Shown here: positions 7,295-14,321 of the stretch, piece by piece
Layout of the letters: every line of letters begins with the position of its first letter
Position numbering within the stretch: position 1 is the stretch's first letter
NCBI GenBank assembly: GCA_013154235.1
Contig: JAADCV010000093.1
Location: forward strand, 1 to 32,521
Length of the DNA stretch: 32,521 nucleotides
From: Thermoproteota archaeon
GTDB lineage: Archaea > Thermoproteota > Thermoprotei_A > Sulfolobales > Ignisphaeraceae
Direction: 5' to 3'
Notes under the pieces: generated by a model
What the model was told of the DNA's origin: nothing
Seen by the model: only the letters and a program-made list of their open reading frames with translations
Database searches by the model: none
Program-made: the position numbers and the translations under genes

Positions 7295-7356
7295 GCGGAT
7301 GATGAAGGAGCTCGCCGAGGCTGAGCAGGTGATGTTACGAGCCCTTCGCTGAGGTG
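7295..7356 (+). ncRNA. C/D box sRNA, intergenic
   Basis: C box ATGATGA 7299-7305; 15-nt guide 7306-7320; D' CTGA 7321-7324; 4-nt spacer; C' GTGATGT 7329-7335; 13-nt guide TACGAGCCCTTCG 7336-7348; D box CTGA 7349-7352. Three of the four boxes are canonical, and the promoter at 7264-7272 is correctly placed. The same bases also read as a 17-codon frame (MMKELAEAEQ...), which is a by-product of the ATGATGA box. The D box UGA is also the last in-frame stop before the transporter gene, whose GAGGTG ribosome site overlaps the sRNA 3' end. Targets unidentified. Confidence 0.75.
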
Positions 7357-7364
7357 CTGCAGCG

Positions 7365-8264
7365 TTGGAGTGGGCTATCAAGATAGGTGTAGCGCTATCC
7401 TTTGCTGCAGCTGGGTTCGTAGCTAGCCGCTTCCTTGGAGCTAGAAGGGCTTTCGAGTACTGGAACTGGTTCCTGTTCTACGGCGTTATACCTCTAACGA
7501 TATTCCTCTCTGTAGCTAGAGCCCCCAACGTCCCAGTTCTCCTCGCTCTAGTAGCTCTATCCGCTGTACACATGTTTATCTGCTACGCGCTATCCTACGC
7601 TGCTACGCGTAGGTTCAGCGATAGGGTTAGGATCACTGTTTCGCTGCTCTCCTCCCTCCCCAACGTCGTGTTCCTCGCATTCCCCCTAGCGATATCGCTG
7701 ATCGGCGGGGTAGCGCCCGTAGTTCCTTACGCGATAGCGTTCAACTCCCTCCTACCTCTCTACATAGCGTACCTATCTAAGAGGGCTGGGAGGGGTAGGG
7801 GAGCTAAGCCTAGGTCGTACCCCCACATAGCTGCGTTCGTAGCTGGCGTCATAGCTAACTACCTGGGGGTGTCTAGGGTTGTTACAAGCGTTCTAGCAGC
7901 GCCAGCACCCTCATCGGTGCTCACGGTACTCAACCTATCGTCGTTCGCGATAATAGGGAGCGAGCTAGCTGTCGTGGGATCAATAGACTTCTCGAGGATC
8001 GGCCTTGTAGCCGCGTTTAGGTTCGGGGTGTCGCCGCTGGTAATGCTCTCGATGCTCCTAGGGCTATCGGCGATGACGAGCGTTCCTAGGATATACATCG
8101 TTGGCTCGATGCTCCAGAGCGTTATGGCTCCAGCGGTCACAAACGTTATCCTCGCTAAGGCGTTCGATCTGGATACAGCTCTAGCGTCGAGCTCGATAGC
8201 TGTACTCACCCCAGCATCTATAGCGCTAGCGCTATGCGTTGCGCTAGCTGCTGGAGCTAGCTAG
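7365..8264 (+). CDS. AEC-family (auxin efflux carrier-like) transporter
   Basis: Integral membrane transporter of about 8-10 helices across the whole 299 residues. The layout is two repeat halves with a polar linker near residue 140-150 (SKRAGRGRGAKPRS), and Asn/Pro-containing helices (SSLPNVVFLAFPLA, QSVMAPAVTNVILA) match the AEC/Mem_trans pattern. Members export organic anions or amino-acid derivatives; the substrate here is unknown. Start is TTG at 7365, fixed by an in-frame TGA five codons upstream and a GAGGTG ribosome site at 7351-7356 with 8-nt spacing. That site overlaps the 3' end of the preceding C/D sRNA. Confidence 0.7.
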   Translation: MEWAIKIGVALSFAAAGFVASRFLGARRAFEYWNWFLFYGVIPLTIFLSVARAPNVPVLLALVALSAVHMFICYALSYAATRRFSDRVRITVSLLSSLPNVVFLAFPLAISLIGGVAPVVPYAIAFNSLLPLYIAYLSKRAGRGRGAKPRSYPHIAAFVAGVIANYLGVSRVVTSVLAAPAPSSVLTVLNLSSFAIIGSELAVVGSIDFSRIGLVAAFRFGVSPLVMLSMLLGLSAMTSVPRIYIVGSMLQSVMAPAVTNVILAKAFDLDTALASSSIAVLTPASIALALCVALAAGAS

Positions 8265-8280
8265 GCGTAGACCGAAACAA

Positions 8281-8289
8281 TATTTTATA
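8281..8289 (+). promoter_or_regulatory. TATA box of the 8328-9083 gene
   Basis: TATTTTATA centred at 8285 predicts a start near 8311, about 17 nt before the ATG at 8328. An AGGTGG ribosome site at 8316-8321 falls inside that leader. Confidence 0.6.
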
Positions 8290-8327
8290 AGGCTTTGCCG
8301 ATGCCTAGTAGCGCTAGGTGGCGCTAG

Positions 8328-9083
8328 ATGCTAGTTGAGAGAGGTAGTATCGCCACCTTCGCTAGGTGCTCGCAGGTTCTAGAGGCGTTTCTAGGGAGCG
8401 GAATGGATAGGGTTCTGAAGGTTCTCAAGCTGGAGAACGGCAAGCTCATCGCTACGATACCTGGCGAGGCTAGGGATAGGGTTGTAGAGCTTAGGGCTAG
8501 CGTTGAGAGAGCCGATAGCTCTGGAAGGATCGTGGCGACCAACGATCTAGGGCTTCAGGGAGTTATTCTGGAGGCTAGGTGCGAGGAGAGTGGGCCGGTA
8601 GCTAGGGCTTGCTACGATCTTGTGCTCAATCCAGTAGCCCTAGGGATCTCTACGAGGCTAGCGAAGCTAGCCTTCATACACATGAAGCACGGTATGCTGG
8701 ATAGGCTAGTGTCGTTCATCAGGACTAGGCTAGAGCCCTACCCAGAGCTAGGGGAGGAGCTCCTGAGAGAGGACTTCGCCGCTAAGGTGATGGCTAGGGC
8801 TAGGATACTGGATAGGTTCGAAGCTGAGCCAAGCAAGCTGAGCATAGGCGAGGTGTGCTCCAGGTACCCAAGGAACTCGCTGTTCGTTGTGATGACCAGC
8901 GCTGGAGCCATGCTTAGGATGGCTGTGGTCGGAGGCCTGTTCACAGCCCATCTAAAGCTTGGAGAGCTGGAGTATAGGGATGCTAGAGCCCTAGAGAAGC
9001 TAAGTAGCTGGTTTGGAAAAGCTAACGTGACCGTGTACTCGATAGACGACGTCATTCCGCCTAGGTTTAGAGCCCCTACGTGA
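8328..9083 (+). CDS. Hypothetical protein (251 aa), first gene of a plus-strand cluster
   Basis: Not recognised. It looks like a soluble mixed alpha/beta protein without signal peptide or clear catalytic motif. A helical middle (ISTRLAKLAFIHMKHGMLDR) is followed by a C-terminal alpha/beta part (SLFVVMTSAGAMLRMAVVGG). ATG start with TATA box and AGGTGG site in good positions. The UGA stop (9081-9083) is part of the C box of the next sRNA, and the DUF1152 gene follows 22 bp later, so joint function is plausible. Codon use is like its neighbours. Confidence 0.7.
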   Translation: MLVERGSIATFARCSQVLEAFLGSGMDRVLKVLKLENGKLIATIPGEARDRVVELRASVERADSSGRIVATNDLGLQGVILEARCEESGPVARACYDLVLNPVALGISTRLAKLAFIHMKHGMLDRLVSFIRTRLEPYPELGEELLREDFAAKVMARARILDRFEAEPSKLSIGEVCSRYPRNSLFVVMTSAGAMLRMAVVGGLFTAHLKLGELEYRDARALEKLSSWFGKANVTVYSIDDVIPPRFRAPT

Positions 9084-9132
9084 TGAGGAGACCACGGACT
9101 GAGCAGTGATGAACGCGTTCTACGCTGACAGC
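9076..9132 (+). ncRNA. C/D box sRNA spanning a stop codon and the next start codon
   Basis: All four boxes are canonical: C GTGATGA 9080-9086; 12-nt guide GGAGACCACGGA 9087-9098; D' CTGA 9099-9102; 3-nt spacer; C' GTGATGA 9106-9112; 12-nt guide ACGCGTTCTACG 9113-9124; D CTGA 9125-9128. The upstream gene's UGA stop (9081-9083) is inside the C box. The GTG (9106) and ATG (9109) start codons of the DUF1152 gene are inside the C' box, so the D guide and D box are also coding sequence. Equal 12-nt guides are textbook geometry. The targets would read TCCGTGGTCTCC and CGTAGAACGCGT; I could not place them in rRNA from memory. Confidence 0.8.
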
Positions 9133-10149
9133 GAGAAGCTATCGCCTTGCCTAGCTGTAGAGGGTGCTAAGAGAGCTCTTTTCATTGGCATAGGCGGGGG
9201 TGGAGACGTAGCTTCAGCAACAGTTCTAGCTAGCTCCTTCGCTAGATGCGGTGGAGAAGCTATCGTCGGGAGCTTCATCTGGGAGAGGTTCAGCGTAGAC
9301 CCTATCCCGGGGCCAGTGAGGTTCGAGGAGCTCGAGAACATCGATAGGGTTTCGCGAGGGCTAGCATGGGTGAGCCCAGCTACTCGGGCTAGAAGGGGCT
9401 CTAGAGTTGTTAAGCCGCAAGCAGCTGCAGCTGCTGAGATCGTTGGTAGGGTTCTTGCGCTAGACCTGTGGCTAGGGCCTAGGGAGCTAGCTAGAGAGCT
9501 TAGGAGCTTCGTGGAGTCCGAGGGCATAGACCTCGTTGTGGGTGTTGATGTTGGTGGGGACTCTCTAGCCTCTGGATGCGAGGAAGAGCTCTGGAGCCCT
9601 CTAGCAGACTCTGTTGGCGTTGCTATGCTTAGCTACATCCCTAGATCCCTTCTGGCTGTCGTCTCTCCCGGGGCTGATGGAGAGCTCGATCCTAGCTACG
9701 TTGAGAACCGGATATCGATGATTGCTAGGGCTGGGGGCTTTGTCGGTGGCTACGTCCTTAGCTCGAGGGACAAGGAGTTTCTAGAGAGGGTTGTTGAGCA
9801 CGTTCATACCGAGGCTAGCAGGGTTCCTCTGAAGGCTCTAGAGGGCTGCGTTGGCGAGATCTCGATAAGGTCTGGGTCTAGGGTTGTTAGGATTGGGATT
9901 AGTAGCTGCGTAGCCTACTTCCTCGATCCCCGCATCGTTAAGGAGTCTACTCTAGCTAAGCTCATATCTAGCTGCAGCAGCCTTGAGGAAGCTAACGATA
10001 CTCTTCATAGGTACGGTGTGTACACGGAGCTAGATCTAGAGAGGGATCTCTATAGGTTTGCTGAAGAGGGTAGGGAGATCGATAGGGACGTGATACTAGA
10101 GGTTAGGGAGAGGGGTAGGTCTAGGCTAGGTCCGTGCAGAGCCGCGTAG
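9106..10149 (+). CDS. DUF1152 family protein
   Basis: Conserved archaeal/bacterial family of unknown activity. It shows the two signature glycine motifs: FIGIGGGGDVASA near residues 26-38 and VVGVDVGGDSLASG near 144-157, consistent with a Rossmann-like nucleotide-binding fold. Length of 347 aa is normal for the family. Start is GTG at 9106 or ATG at 9109. Both sit inside the C' box of the C/D sRNA at 9076-9132, so the first residues (NAFYADSE) are dictated partly by the RNA element. It probably belongs to one transcription unit with the gene before it. Confidence 0.75.
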   Translation: MMNAFYADSEKLSPCLAVEGAKRALFIGIGGGGDVASATVLASSFARCGGEAIVGSFIWERFSVDPIPGPVRFEELENIDRVSRGLAWVSPATRARRGSRVVKPQAAAAAEIVGRVLALDLWLGPRELARELRSFVESEGIDLVVGVDVGGDSLASGCEEELWSPLADSVGVAMLSYIPRSLLAVVSPGADGELDPSYVENRISMIARAGGFVGGYVLSSRDKEFLERVVEHVHTEASRVPLKALEGCVGEISIRSGSRVVRIGISSCVAYFLDPRIVKESTLAKLISSCSSLEEANDTLHRYGVYTELDLERDLYRFAEEGREIDRDVILEVRERGRSRLGPCRAA

Positions 10150-10221
10150 CGGGCTAGATCCGCTTCACAAGTCCAAGCAATTAAAAGCAGACGCATCTAT
10201 TTAGATAGCTACAGCGAGGAT

Positions 10222-10950
10222 ATGATGGGGGAGCACGGAGCGGTGGCGACAGCCTCTGTAGTGGAGGAGGCTCCTCGCGCTGAGGGGAGGAGCTCGCTAG
10301 CTAGGATCGTTGGTAGGAGGATGATAGTGTGGCTCATTGTTGACCTAGCTCTCGTGGGGGCGTTCATCGCTAGCTACATACTGATCTCCATGACCCCCCT
10401 GCCCCAGTCATCGATAGATGCACTCATCTCTAAGTACGAGCAGCTTCGGGGGCTCGTCAAGGGGCTAGAGGGTATTCCGCTACCCATACTCATATTCGCT
10501 AACAACGCTATGGTTACCCTAGCTGCATACATACCGTTCCTAGGCATAGCGTTCTTCGCATCGACGATGTACTGGACCGCTAGAGTGCTTCAGCTCGTTG
10601 CTGTCGTCACTAGCTGCACCCTAGGCGTTAGCAAGGGCCTTGTGTCTGTAAGCTACGCCCTTCTCCTACTCATAACCCCCCATACCTACCTCGAGTTCTT
10701 CGCCTACGCGATAGCTCTGTACCAGAACGCTAGGCTCTGCTACCTACTGGTGAAACGGAGGTGGGGCGAGGTTAGGCAGGAAGTAAGGATATACCTAGTG
10801 TCTATCCCCATAGCGCTAGGGTTCCTACTGTTAGGAGCTTACGTAGAGGCTAGCCTCATAAGCATGTTCACGAAGGCGACACCAGCGTACAGCCTACCCT
10901 CGCCCCAGAAGCTTCATCAGGTGCTCCAGACGTGCCTCCACAACGCATAG
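10222..10950 (+). CDS. SpoIIM / DUF95-like membrane protein
   Basis: Integral membrane protein of the stage II sporulation protein M superfamily. This family is widespread in archaea, where it has nothing to do with sporulation. A polar N-terminus of about 35 residues precedes helices near 37-55, 88-112, 124-150, 153-172 and 190-212. The segment FANNAMVTLAAYIPFLGI matches the family's FxNN element. ATG at 10222. AT-rich TATA-like stretches lie upstream at 10178-10186 and 10199-10206. The 3' end overlaps the GDPD-like gene by 19 bp, suggesting translational coupling. Confidence 0.65.
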   Translation: MMGEHGAVATASVVEEAPRAEGRSSLARIVGRRMIVWLIVDLALVGAFIASYILISMTPLPQSSIDALISKYEQLRGLVKGLEGIPLPILIFANNAMVTLAAYIPFLGIAFFASTMYWTARVLQLVAVVTSCTLGVSKGLVSVSYALLLLITPHTYLEFFAYAIALYQNARLCYLLVKRRWGEVRQEVRIYLVSIPIALGFLLLGAYVEASLISMFTKATPAYSLPSPQKLHQVLQTCLHNA

Positions 10951-11651
10951 CCGAGCTCCTAGCTAGATCCAGGCCGCTGATATGCGCCCACCGAGTGAAT
11001 ACGAGGGCTAGGCTCCTAAGGGTTCTTCCCTACGCGCCCCACATGATAGAGCTCGACGTGAACACCGTTGGCAAGAGCCTCGTTGCTATGCACGGCGTTG
11101 CGCAGCCCCCGTTGAGGAACCCTATAGCGAGAGCTATAGTTGCAGAGGTCGAGAGGCTCATCGTGGGGGATCCGCACAAGCCCGTATCACTAAGGGAGCT
11201 TCTAGAGGGTCTCGAGGGTGTAGCTCTGTGGCTAGACGTTAAGAAGAGGGGCGTGTGCGTGAGGGCTGTCGAGGAGGTGTATAGGGTTTGCAACCCGAGC
11301 GCTGTAGCTCTATCAACAGCGTTCTACCCAGAGCTAAAGACCTTGAAGCGCGAGCATCCGGAGGTAGCTGCGTTCCTAGGAAACGTCTCGTTCTACCCCC
11401 CAAGCCCCTCGATAGCTCTCGAGGTCGACGCTGATGGGATATCGATCGAGTACCACTACCTAGATCGAGATCTCGTGGAAATGATGCACGGCGCGGATCT
11501 CCTCGTAGCTGCATGGACTGTCAACGATGAGCAGGATATGGAGAGCGTTGTGAGGCTAGGAATAGATATACTGATAACCGACTTCCCCGATGTCGCGAGG
11601 GAGGTTATGGAGAGGCTGAGCAGGGGGCATAGTGTTCTAGAGAGCTGGTGA
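10932..11651 (+). CDS. Glycerophosphodiester phosphodiesterase-like protein
   Basis: TIM-barrel hydrolase of the GDPD superfamily, which cleaves glycerophosphodiesters. Family elements seen are ICAHRVNTRA (residues about 17-26), IELDVNTVG (38-46), LVAMHGV (49-55) and the C-terminal AWTVND...GIDILITDFP. The usual HRG is HRV, and the ExD pair is ELD, so activity may be altered. Length 239 aa is normal. Start is GTG at 10932, overlapping the SpoIIM-like gene. The UGA stop (11649-11651) lies in the C box of the sRNA at 11644-11702. Pairing with a membrane protein hints at lipid turnover, which is inference. Confidence 0.75.
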   Translation: MPPQRIAELLARSRPLICAHRVNTRARLLRVLPYAPHMIELDVNTVGKSLVAMHGVAQPPLRNPIARAIVAEVERLIVGDPHKPVSLRELLEGLEGVALWLDVKKRGVCVRAVEEVYRVCNPSAVALSTAFYPELKTLKREHPEVAAFLGNVSFYPPSPSIALEVDADGISIEYHYLDRDLVEMMHGADLLVAAWTVNDEQDMESVVRLGIDILITDFPDVAREVMERLSRGHSVLESW

Positions 11652-11702
11652 TGAAGCCCGTGCTGCGCTGAGGACGTGATGAAGCTGTGAACTACTGACC
11701 AA
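11644..11702 (+). ncRNA. C/D box sRNA overlapping two gene ends
   Basis: All four boxes are canonical: C GTGATGA 11648-11654; 13-nt guide AGCCCGTGCTGCG 11655-11667; D' CTGA 11668-11671; 4-nt spacer; C' GTGATGA 11676-11682; 12-nt guide AGCTGTGAACTA 11683-11694; D CTGA 11695-11698. The GDPD-like gene's UGA stop is inside the C box. The convergent sir2 gene's TAG stop (11692-11694 on the minus strand) is the last codon of the D guide, directly next to the D box. Essentially the whole 40-bp gap between the two genes is used by the RNA. Targets not identified. Confidence 0.8.
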
Positions 11703-12435
11703 CAAGCTCCCTAACTAGCTCCACAAGCTTAGGCAGCACCTCTGAAGCTCGTCCCCTAACGAAGACTGTTGCTATGGGTGTTATATCGGACTCTTCGATG
11801 TTGATCTCTACCACAGCACCGCCTCTCGACCTAACTATCTGCGGTAGCATCGCCGCCGGCATAACCTTGCCGCTCGTTCCGATAACTAGGATTGCATCAG
11901 CTCTCTCGCATAGGTCGAATGCCTTCTCGAGAGCGTCCCTAGGTATGGGCTCCCCGAACCACACAACGTCTGGTCTTAGGAGCGAGCCGCACCTCGGGCA
12001 CCTAGGAGGTATCTCGCGAGGGGGCTCGCTTAGCTCAGCCCTATAGCTACACGATACGCATCGAACCCTCCTTATGCTTCCGTGGAGCTCCACAACGCAT
12101 CTAGAGCCCGCTAGCTGGTGAAGCCCATCGACGTTCTGGGTGATAACGCACTTGAGCAACCCCATTCTCTCGAGCTCCGCTAGAGCTAGGTGCCCAGGGT
12201 TTGGCCTAGCTCTAAACACTATCTCCATTCTCCACCTGTACCACTCCCACACGAGCCTCGGGTTCCTAGCGAAGGCCTCTGGCGTAGCTAGATCCTCGGG
12301 CCTGTACCTAGACCACAGCCCGTCTCTACCCCTAAACGTTGGTATGCCGCTATCTGCAGAGATCCCAGCTCCGGTTAGCGCTACGAGGAACCTGCTCCTA
12401 GCTATGATCCTAGCTGCCTCCTCTAGGGGGCTCAC
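11692..12435 (-). CDS. cobB: Sir2-family NAD-dependent protein deacylase
   Basis: Removes acyl groups from lysines using NAD+; archaeal Sir2 acts for example on the chromatin protein Alba. Motifs in order: [16 protein letters not shown] at 21-36, TQNVDGLH at 99-106, catalytic His118 in ELHGS, zinc Cys pairs at 126/129 and 146/149, [10 protein letters not shown], and the closing EINIEES. Length 247 aa is typical. GTG start overlaps the moaC stop in a 4-bp GTGA. The stop codon abuts the D box of the sRNA on the other strand. It is last in an apparent three-gene unit with the metallo-hydrolase and moaC. Confidence 0.93.
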   Translation of the reverse strand: MSPLEEAARIIARSRFLVALTGAGISADSGIPTFRGRDGLWSRYRPEDLATPEAFARNPRLVWEWYRWRMEIVFRARPNPGHLALAELERMGLLKCVITQNVDGLHQLAGSRCVVELHGSIRRVRCVSCSYRAELSEPPREIPPRCPRCGSLLRPDVVWFGEPIPRDALEKAFDLCERADAILVIGTSGKVMPAAMLPQIVRSRGGAVVEINIEESDITPIATVFVRGRASEVLPKLVELVRELVGQ

Positions 12436-12869
12436 TCCTTCTTCACCTTCTCTAGAACTCTAACGCTGACTATCTCGGTGTGGGGGTACTGGCCAAGCTC
12501 GTCCTTCTCGTACTTCTTCACCATGTCCCAGACGTTGAGCAGCGCTAGGGATACAGCTGTGAGAGCCTCCATCTCGACACCAGTCCTCTCCCTAGCCTTG
12601 ACCACAACCTCCACGCAAACCCTATCGTCTAGAACCTCTATGGATGGCTCAACATGGTCTATCCTTATGGGGTGGCAGAATGGTAGGAGCTGATGCGCTC
12701 TCTTAGCACCCTCTATCGCAACGATCTTGCTCACCGTAGCCACATCCCCCTTCTCAACCTCACCCCTCCTAATCCTATCTATGGTCTCCCTACGCAACCT
12801 AATGCATCCCCTCGCTCGCGCAACCCTGAGAACCTCCCCCTTGCTAGAGACATCAATCATTCGAGCCAT
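12432..12869 (-). CDS. moaC: Cyclic pyranopterin monophosphate synthase MoaC
   Basis: Second step of molybdopterin cofactor synthesis: converts the MoaA product to cyclic pyranopterin monophosphate. The family motifs are visible: [13 protein letters not shown] near residues 62-74, [24 protein letters not shown] near 94-117 and the active-site Lys region KKYEKDEL. Length 145 aa is typical. ATG at 12869; a second in-frame ATG three codons later (MIDVSS) is equally possible. It overlaps the upstream hydrolase by 17 bp and sir2 by 4 bp. No other moa gene is in the window. Confidence 0.93.
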   Translation of the reverse strand: MARMIDVSSKGEVLRVARARGCIRLRRETIDRIRRGEVEKGDVATVSKIVAIEGAKRAHQLLPFCHPIRIDHVEPSIEVLDDRVCVEVVVKARERTGVEMEALTAVSLALLNVWDMVKKYEKDELGQYPHTEIVSVRVLEKVKKE

Positions 12870-13533
12870 GGCTAGCTAGCCTCAGAGCATCCTCTACAAA
12901 GGGGTTAGCCCTAAGCTCCCTTCTAAGCGTGGTGCTAGGCCCGTGCCCTGGGTAAACGTAGGTGTCGAGGGGTAGCGCGCTGTAGAGCCTTGCTATGCTT
13001 CTAGCGAGATCCTTTGCTGACCCTCCGGGTAGGTCTGTTCTGCCAACGGTTCCGCAGAAGAGCGTGTCCCCGCTAAACAGAGTGCTCTCACCATCTATGT
13101 AGATGCATGTTGATCCAGGGCTGTGCCCCGGGGTCTCTATAGCTACAGCGCGGTAGCTACCGAAGTGAATCTCCATCCCGTCGCTAAGATCCTCAGCGCT
13201 AGGCACCTCAGCTCGGTAACCGAATGCCTGTGCCCACGCTAGGGACACTCTAGCGACCTCCTCATCACGCCTATTCATGTATACATCGACACCCAGCTTC
13301 CTAGATAGGTAGGGAGCCCCGAGAAAGTGGTCGAAGTGCCCATGGGTAACGATGATGGCAGCCACCTCTATACCTAGCCTATGCACCCAGCTAAGGAGCT
13401 CAGAAAGCTCGTCTGGCGCCCCACCCGGGTCGATCACTATACCCTCGTGGCTACCCTCGTCGTAAGCTAGGTAGCAGTTCGTGTCTAGAGGACCTACAAC
13501 GAACCTGAGCACCCTTAGCACCATAGCGTGCAC
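12853..13533 (-). CDS. Glyoxalase II-like metallo-beta-lactamase fold hydrolase
   Basis: Zinc hydrolase of the glyoxalase II/persulfide dioxygenase group. The metal motif THGHFDH is at residues 63-69, IETPGHSPGSTCIYI supplies the next His, FSGDTLFCGTVGR the bridging Asp, and VYPGHGPSTTL the last His. Length 226 aa fits the small archaeal form. Start is GTG at 13533 or ATG three codons later (MVLRVLRFVVG); the second looks more natural. First gene of the moaC-sir2 unit. The 5' region holds the nested hairpin at 13571-13614. The true substrate (glutathione is absent in most archaea) is unknown. Confidence 0.8.
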   Translation of the reverse strand: MHAMVLRVLRFVVGPLDTNCYLAYDEGSHEGIVIDPGGAPDELSELLSWVHRLGIEVAAIIVTHGHFDHFLGAPYLSRKLGVDVYMNRRDEEVARVSLAWAQAFGYRAEVPSAEDLSDGMEIHFGSYRAVAIETPGHSPGSTCIYIDGESTLFSGDTLFCGTVGRTDLPGGSAKDLARSIARLYSALPLDTYVYPGHGPSTTLRRELRANPFVEDALRLASHGSND

Positions 13534-13570
13534 CAGCTAGAGCAAGTTAAGAGAGCCGGGGGTGACCCGC

Positions 13571-13614
13571 CCCGTGTGCATCGATCCCCGTGACGCGGGG
13601 TTTCTTCACACGGG
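13571..13614. other. Nested GC-rich hairpin, possible structured RNA
   Basis: Outer 8-bp stem CCCGTGTG (13571-13578) with CACACGGG (13607-13614), an internal loop CATCGAT/TTTCTT, and an inner stem CCCCG (13586-13590) with CGGGG (13596-13600) capped by TGACG. Two more inverted repeats follow: GGACC-GG-GGTCC at 13613-13624 and AGCGC-TACACT-GCGCT near 13627-13642. It fills the 119-bp gap ahead of the glyoxalase-II-like gene. A stem, pocket and stem spaced this way recalls H/ACA guide RNAs (14 nt from the upper stem to ACC), but no K-turn or true ACA is visible. It may instead be a leader structure. Confidence 0.35.
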
Positions 13615-13652
13615 ACCGGGGTCCTCAGCGCTACACTGCGCTAGATCCGTTC

Positions 13653-14261
13653 TTAAGCTTGGCTGCCCACTAGCAGCTCCGGAACCTCTAGAACTAGGCA
13701 AGCTCTTCTTAGCAGCGTCGGTATGTCTCTCGTAACCACGCACTCGACAACCTCGCGGAATGCGGCCATGGGCTCGGTGCTCCGAAGCTTCACGTCTAGA
13801 AGCTTTGCTATCCTTCTAACAGCCTCGAGGCACCTCGGTCTCTCTGGACACGTGCTGCAGTCGCACTCGGGGCCCTTTATGAATATCATGTCTCTGGAGT
13901 CTAGTATAGCACCCCTATCCCTAACGAGCCTTATGCACGGAACCCCATCGTCTTCAACCTCGACAGTGTAGACGAGGTAGAGCCTCGCTGAGGGGATGTA
14001 CCTCCTACCCTTCTTGATAACGAACCCGCTCTTCATCAGCGACTTTAGGTAGCGGTATATACCGGTCTTCGACGAGCCTACCAGCTTCGATAGCTCTGTA
14101 GCTGTATCAATGCCGCTGGCGATCAGCCTAAGAACCCTAACCTTCGTCTCGTCGCTAGCGACAGCCTCGAAGCTCGGCAAGCTCATTAACTTAACTGGCT
14201 GGAGCTCGTAGCCGCCTATCTGCATAACTAGGTTCCTGAGCCTCTCTAGGGCGGCGTACAA
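13653..14261 (-). CDS. Winged-helix regulator with CX1CX2CX5C cysteine cluster
   Basis: Likely transcription regulator. Residues about 35-90 form an ArsR/TrmB-like winged helix (DTATELSKLVGSSKTGIYRY). A middle domain carries Cys133, 135, 138 and 144 in PECDCSTCPERPRC, arranged to hold an iron-sulfur cluster or zinc, so redox or metal sensing is plausible. Start is TTG at 14261. A perfect 7-bp inverted repeat lies 7 bp upstream (14268-14285) and could be its own operator. It follows tatD on the same strand after a 60-bp gap. Target genes are unknown. Confidence 0.7.
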   Translation of the reverse strand: MYAALERLRNLVMQIGGYELQPVKLMSLPSFEAVASDETKVRVLRLIASGIDTATELSKLVGSSKTGIYRYLKSLMKSGFVIKKGRRYIPSARLYLVYTVEVEDDGVPCIRLVRDRGAILDSRDMIFIKGPECDCSTCPERPRCLEAVRRIAKLLDVKLRSTEPMAAFREVVECVVTRDIPTLLRRACLVLEVPELLVGSQA

Positions 14262-14267
14262 TCCCCT

Positions 14268-14285
14268 ACCCCTAGAGATAGGGGT
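14268..14285. promoter_or_regulatory. Candidate operator: ACCCCTA-GAGA-TAGGGGT
   Basis: Perfect 7-bp inverted repeat with a 4-bp centre just upstream of the winged-helix regulator start codon. The position suits autorepression by a dimer. Confidence 0.4.
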
Positions 14286-14321
14286 GCTGGGAATTCAAAA
14301 CCTTAAGCTGGGCCAAGCTAT

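Noticed and set aside
8814-8835. GGTTCGAAGC, resembling a tRNA T-loop
   Set aside because: It is in the middle of a good coding frame, and no acceptor, D or anticodon stems can be built around it.
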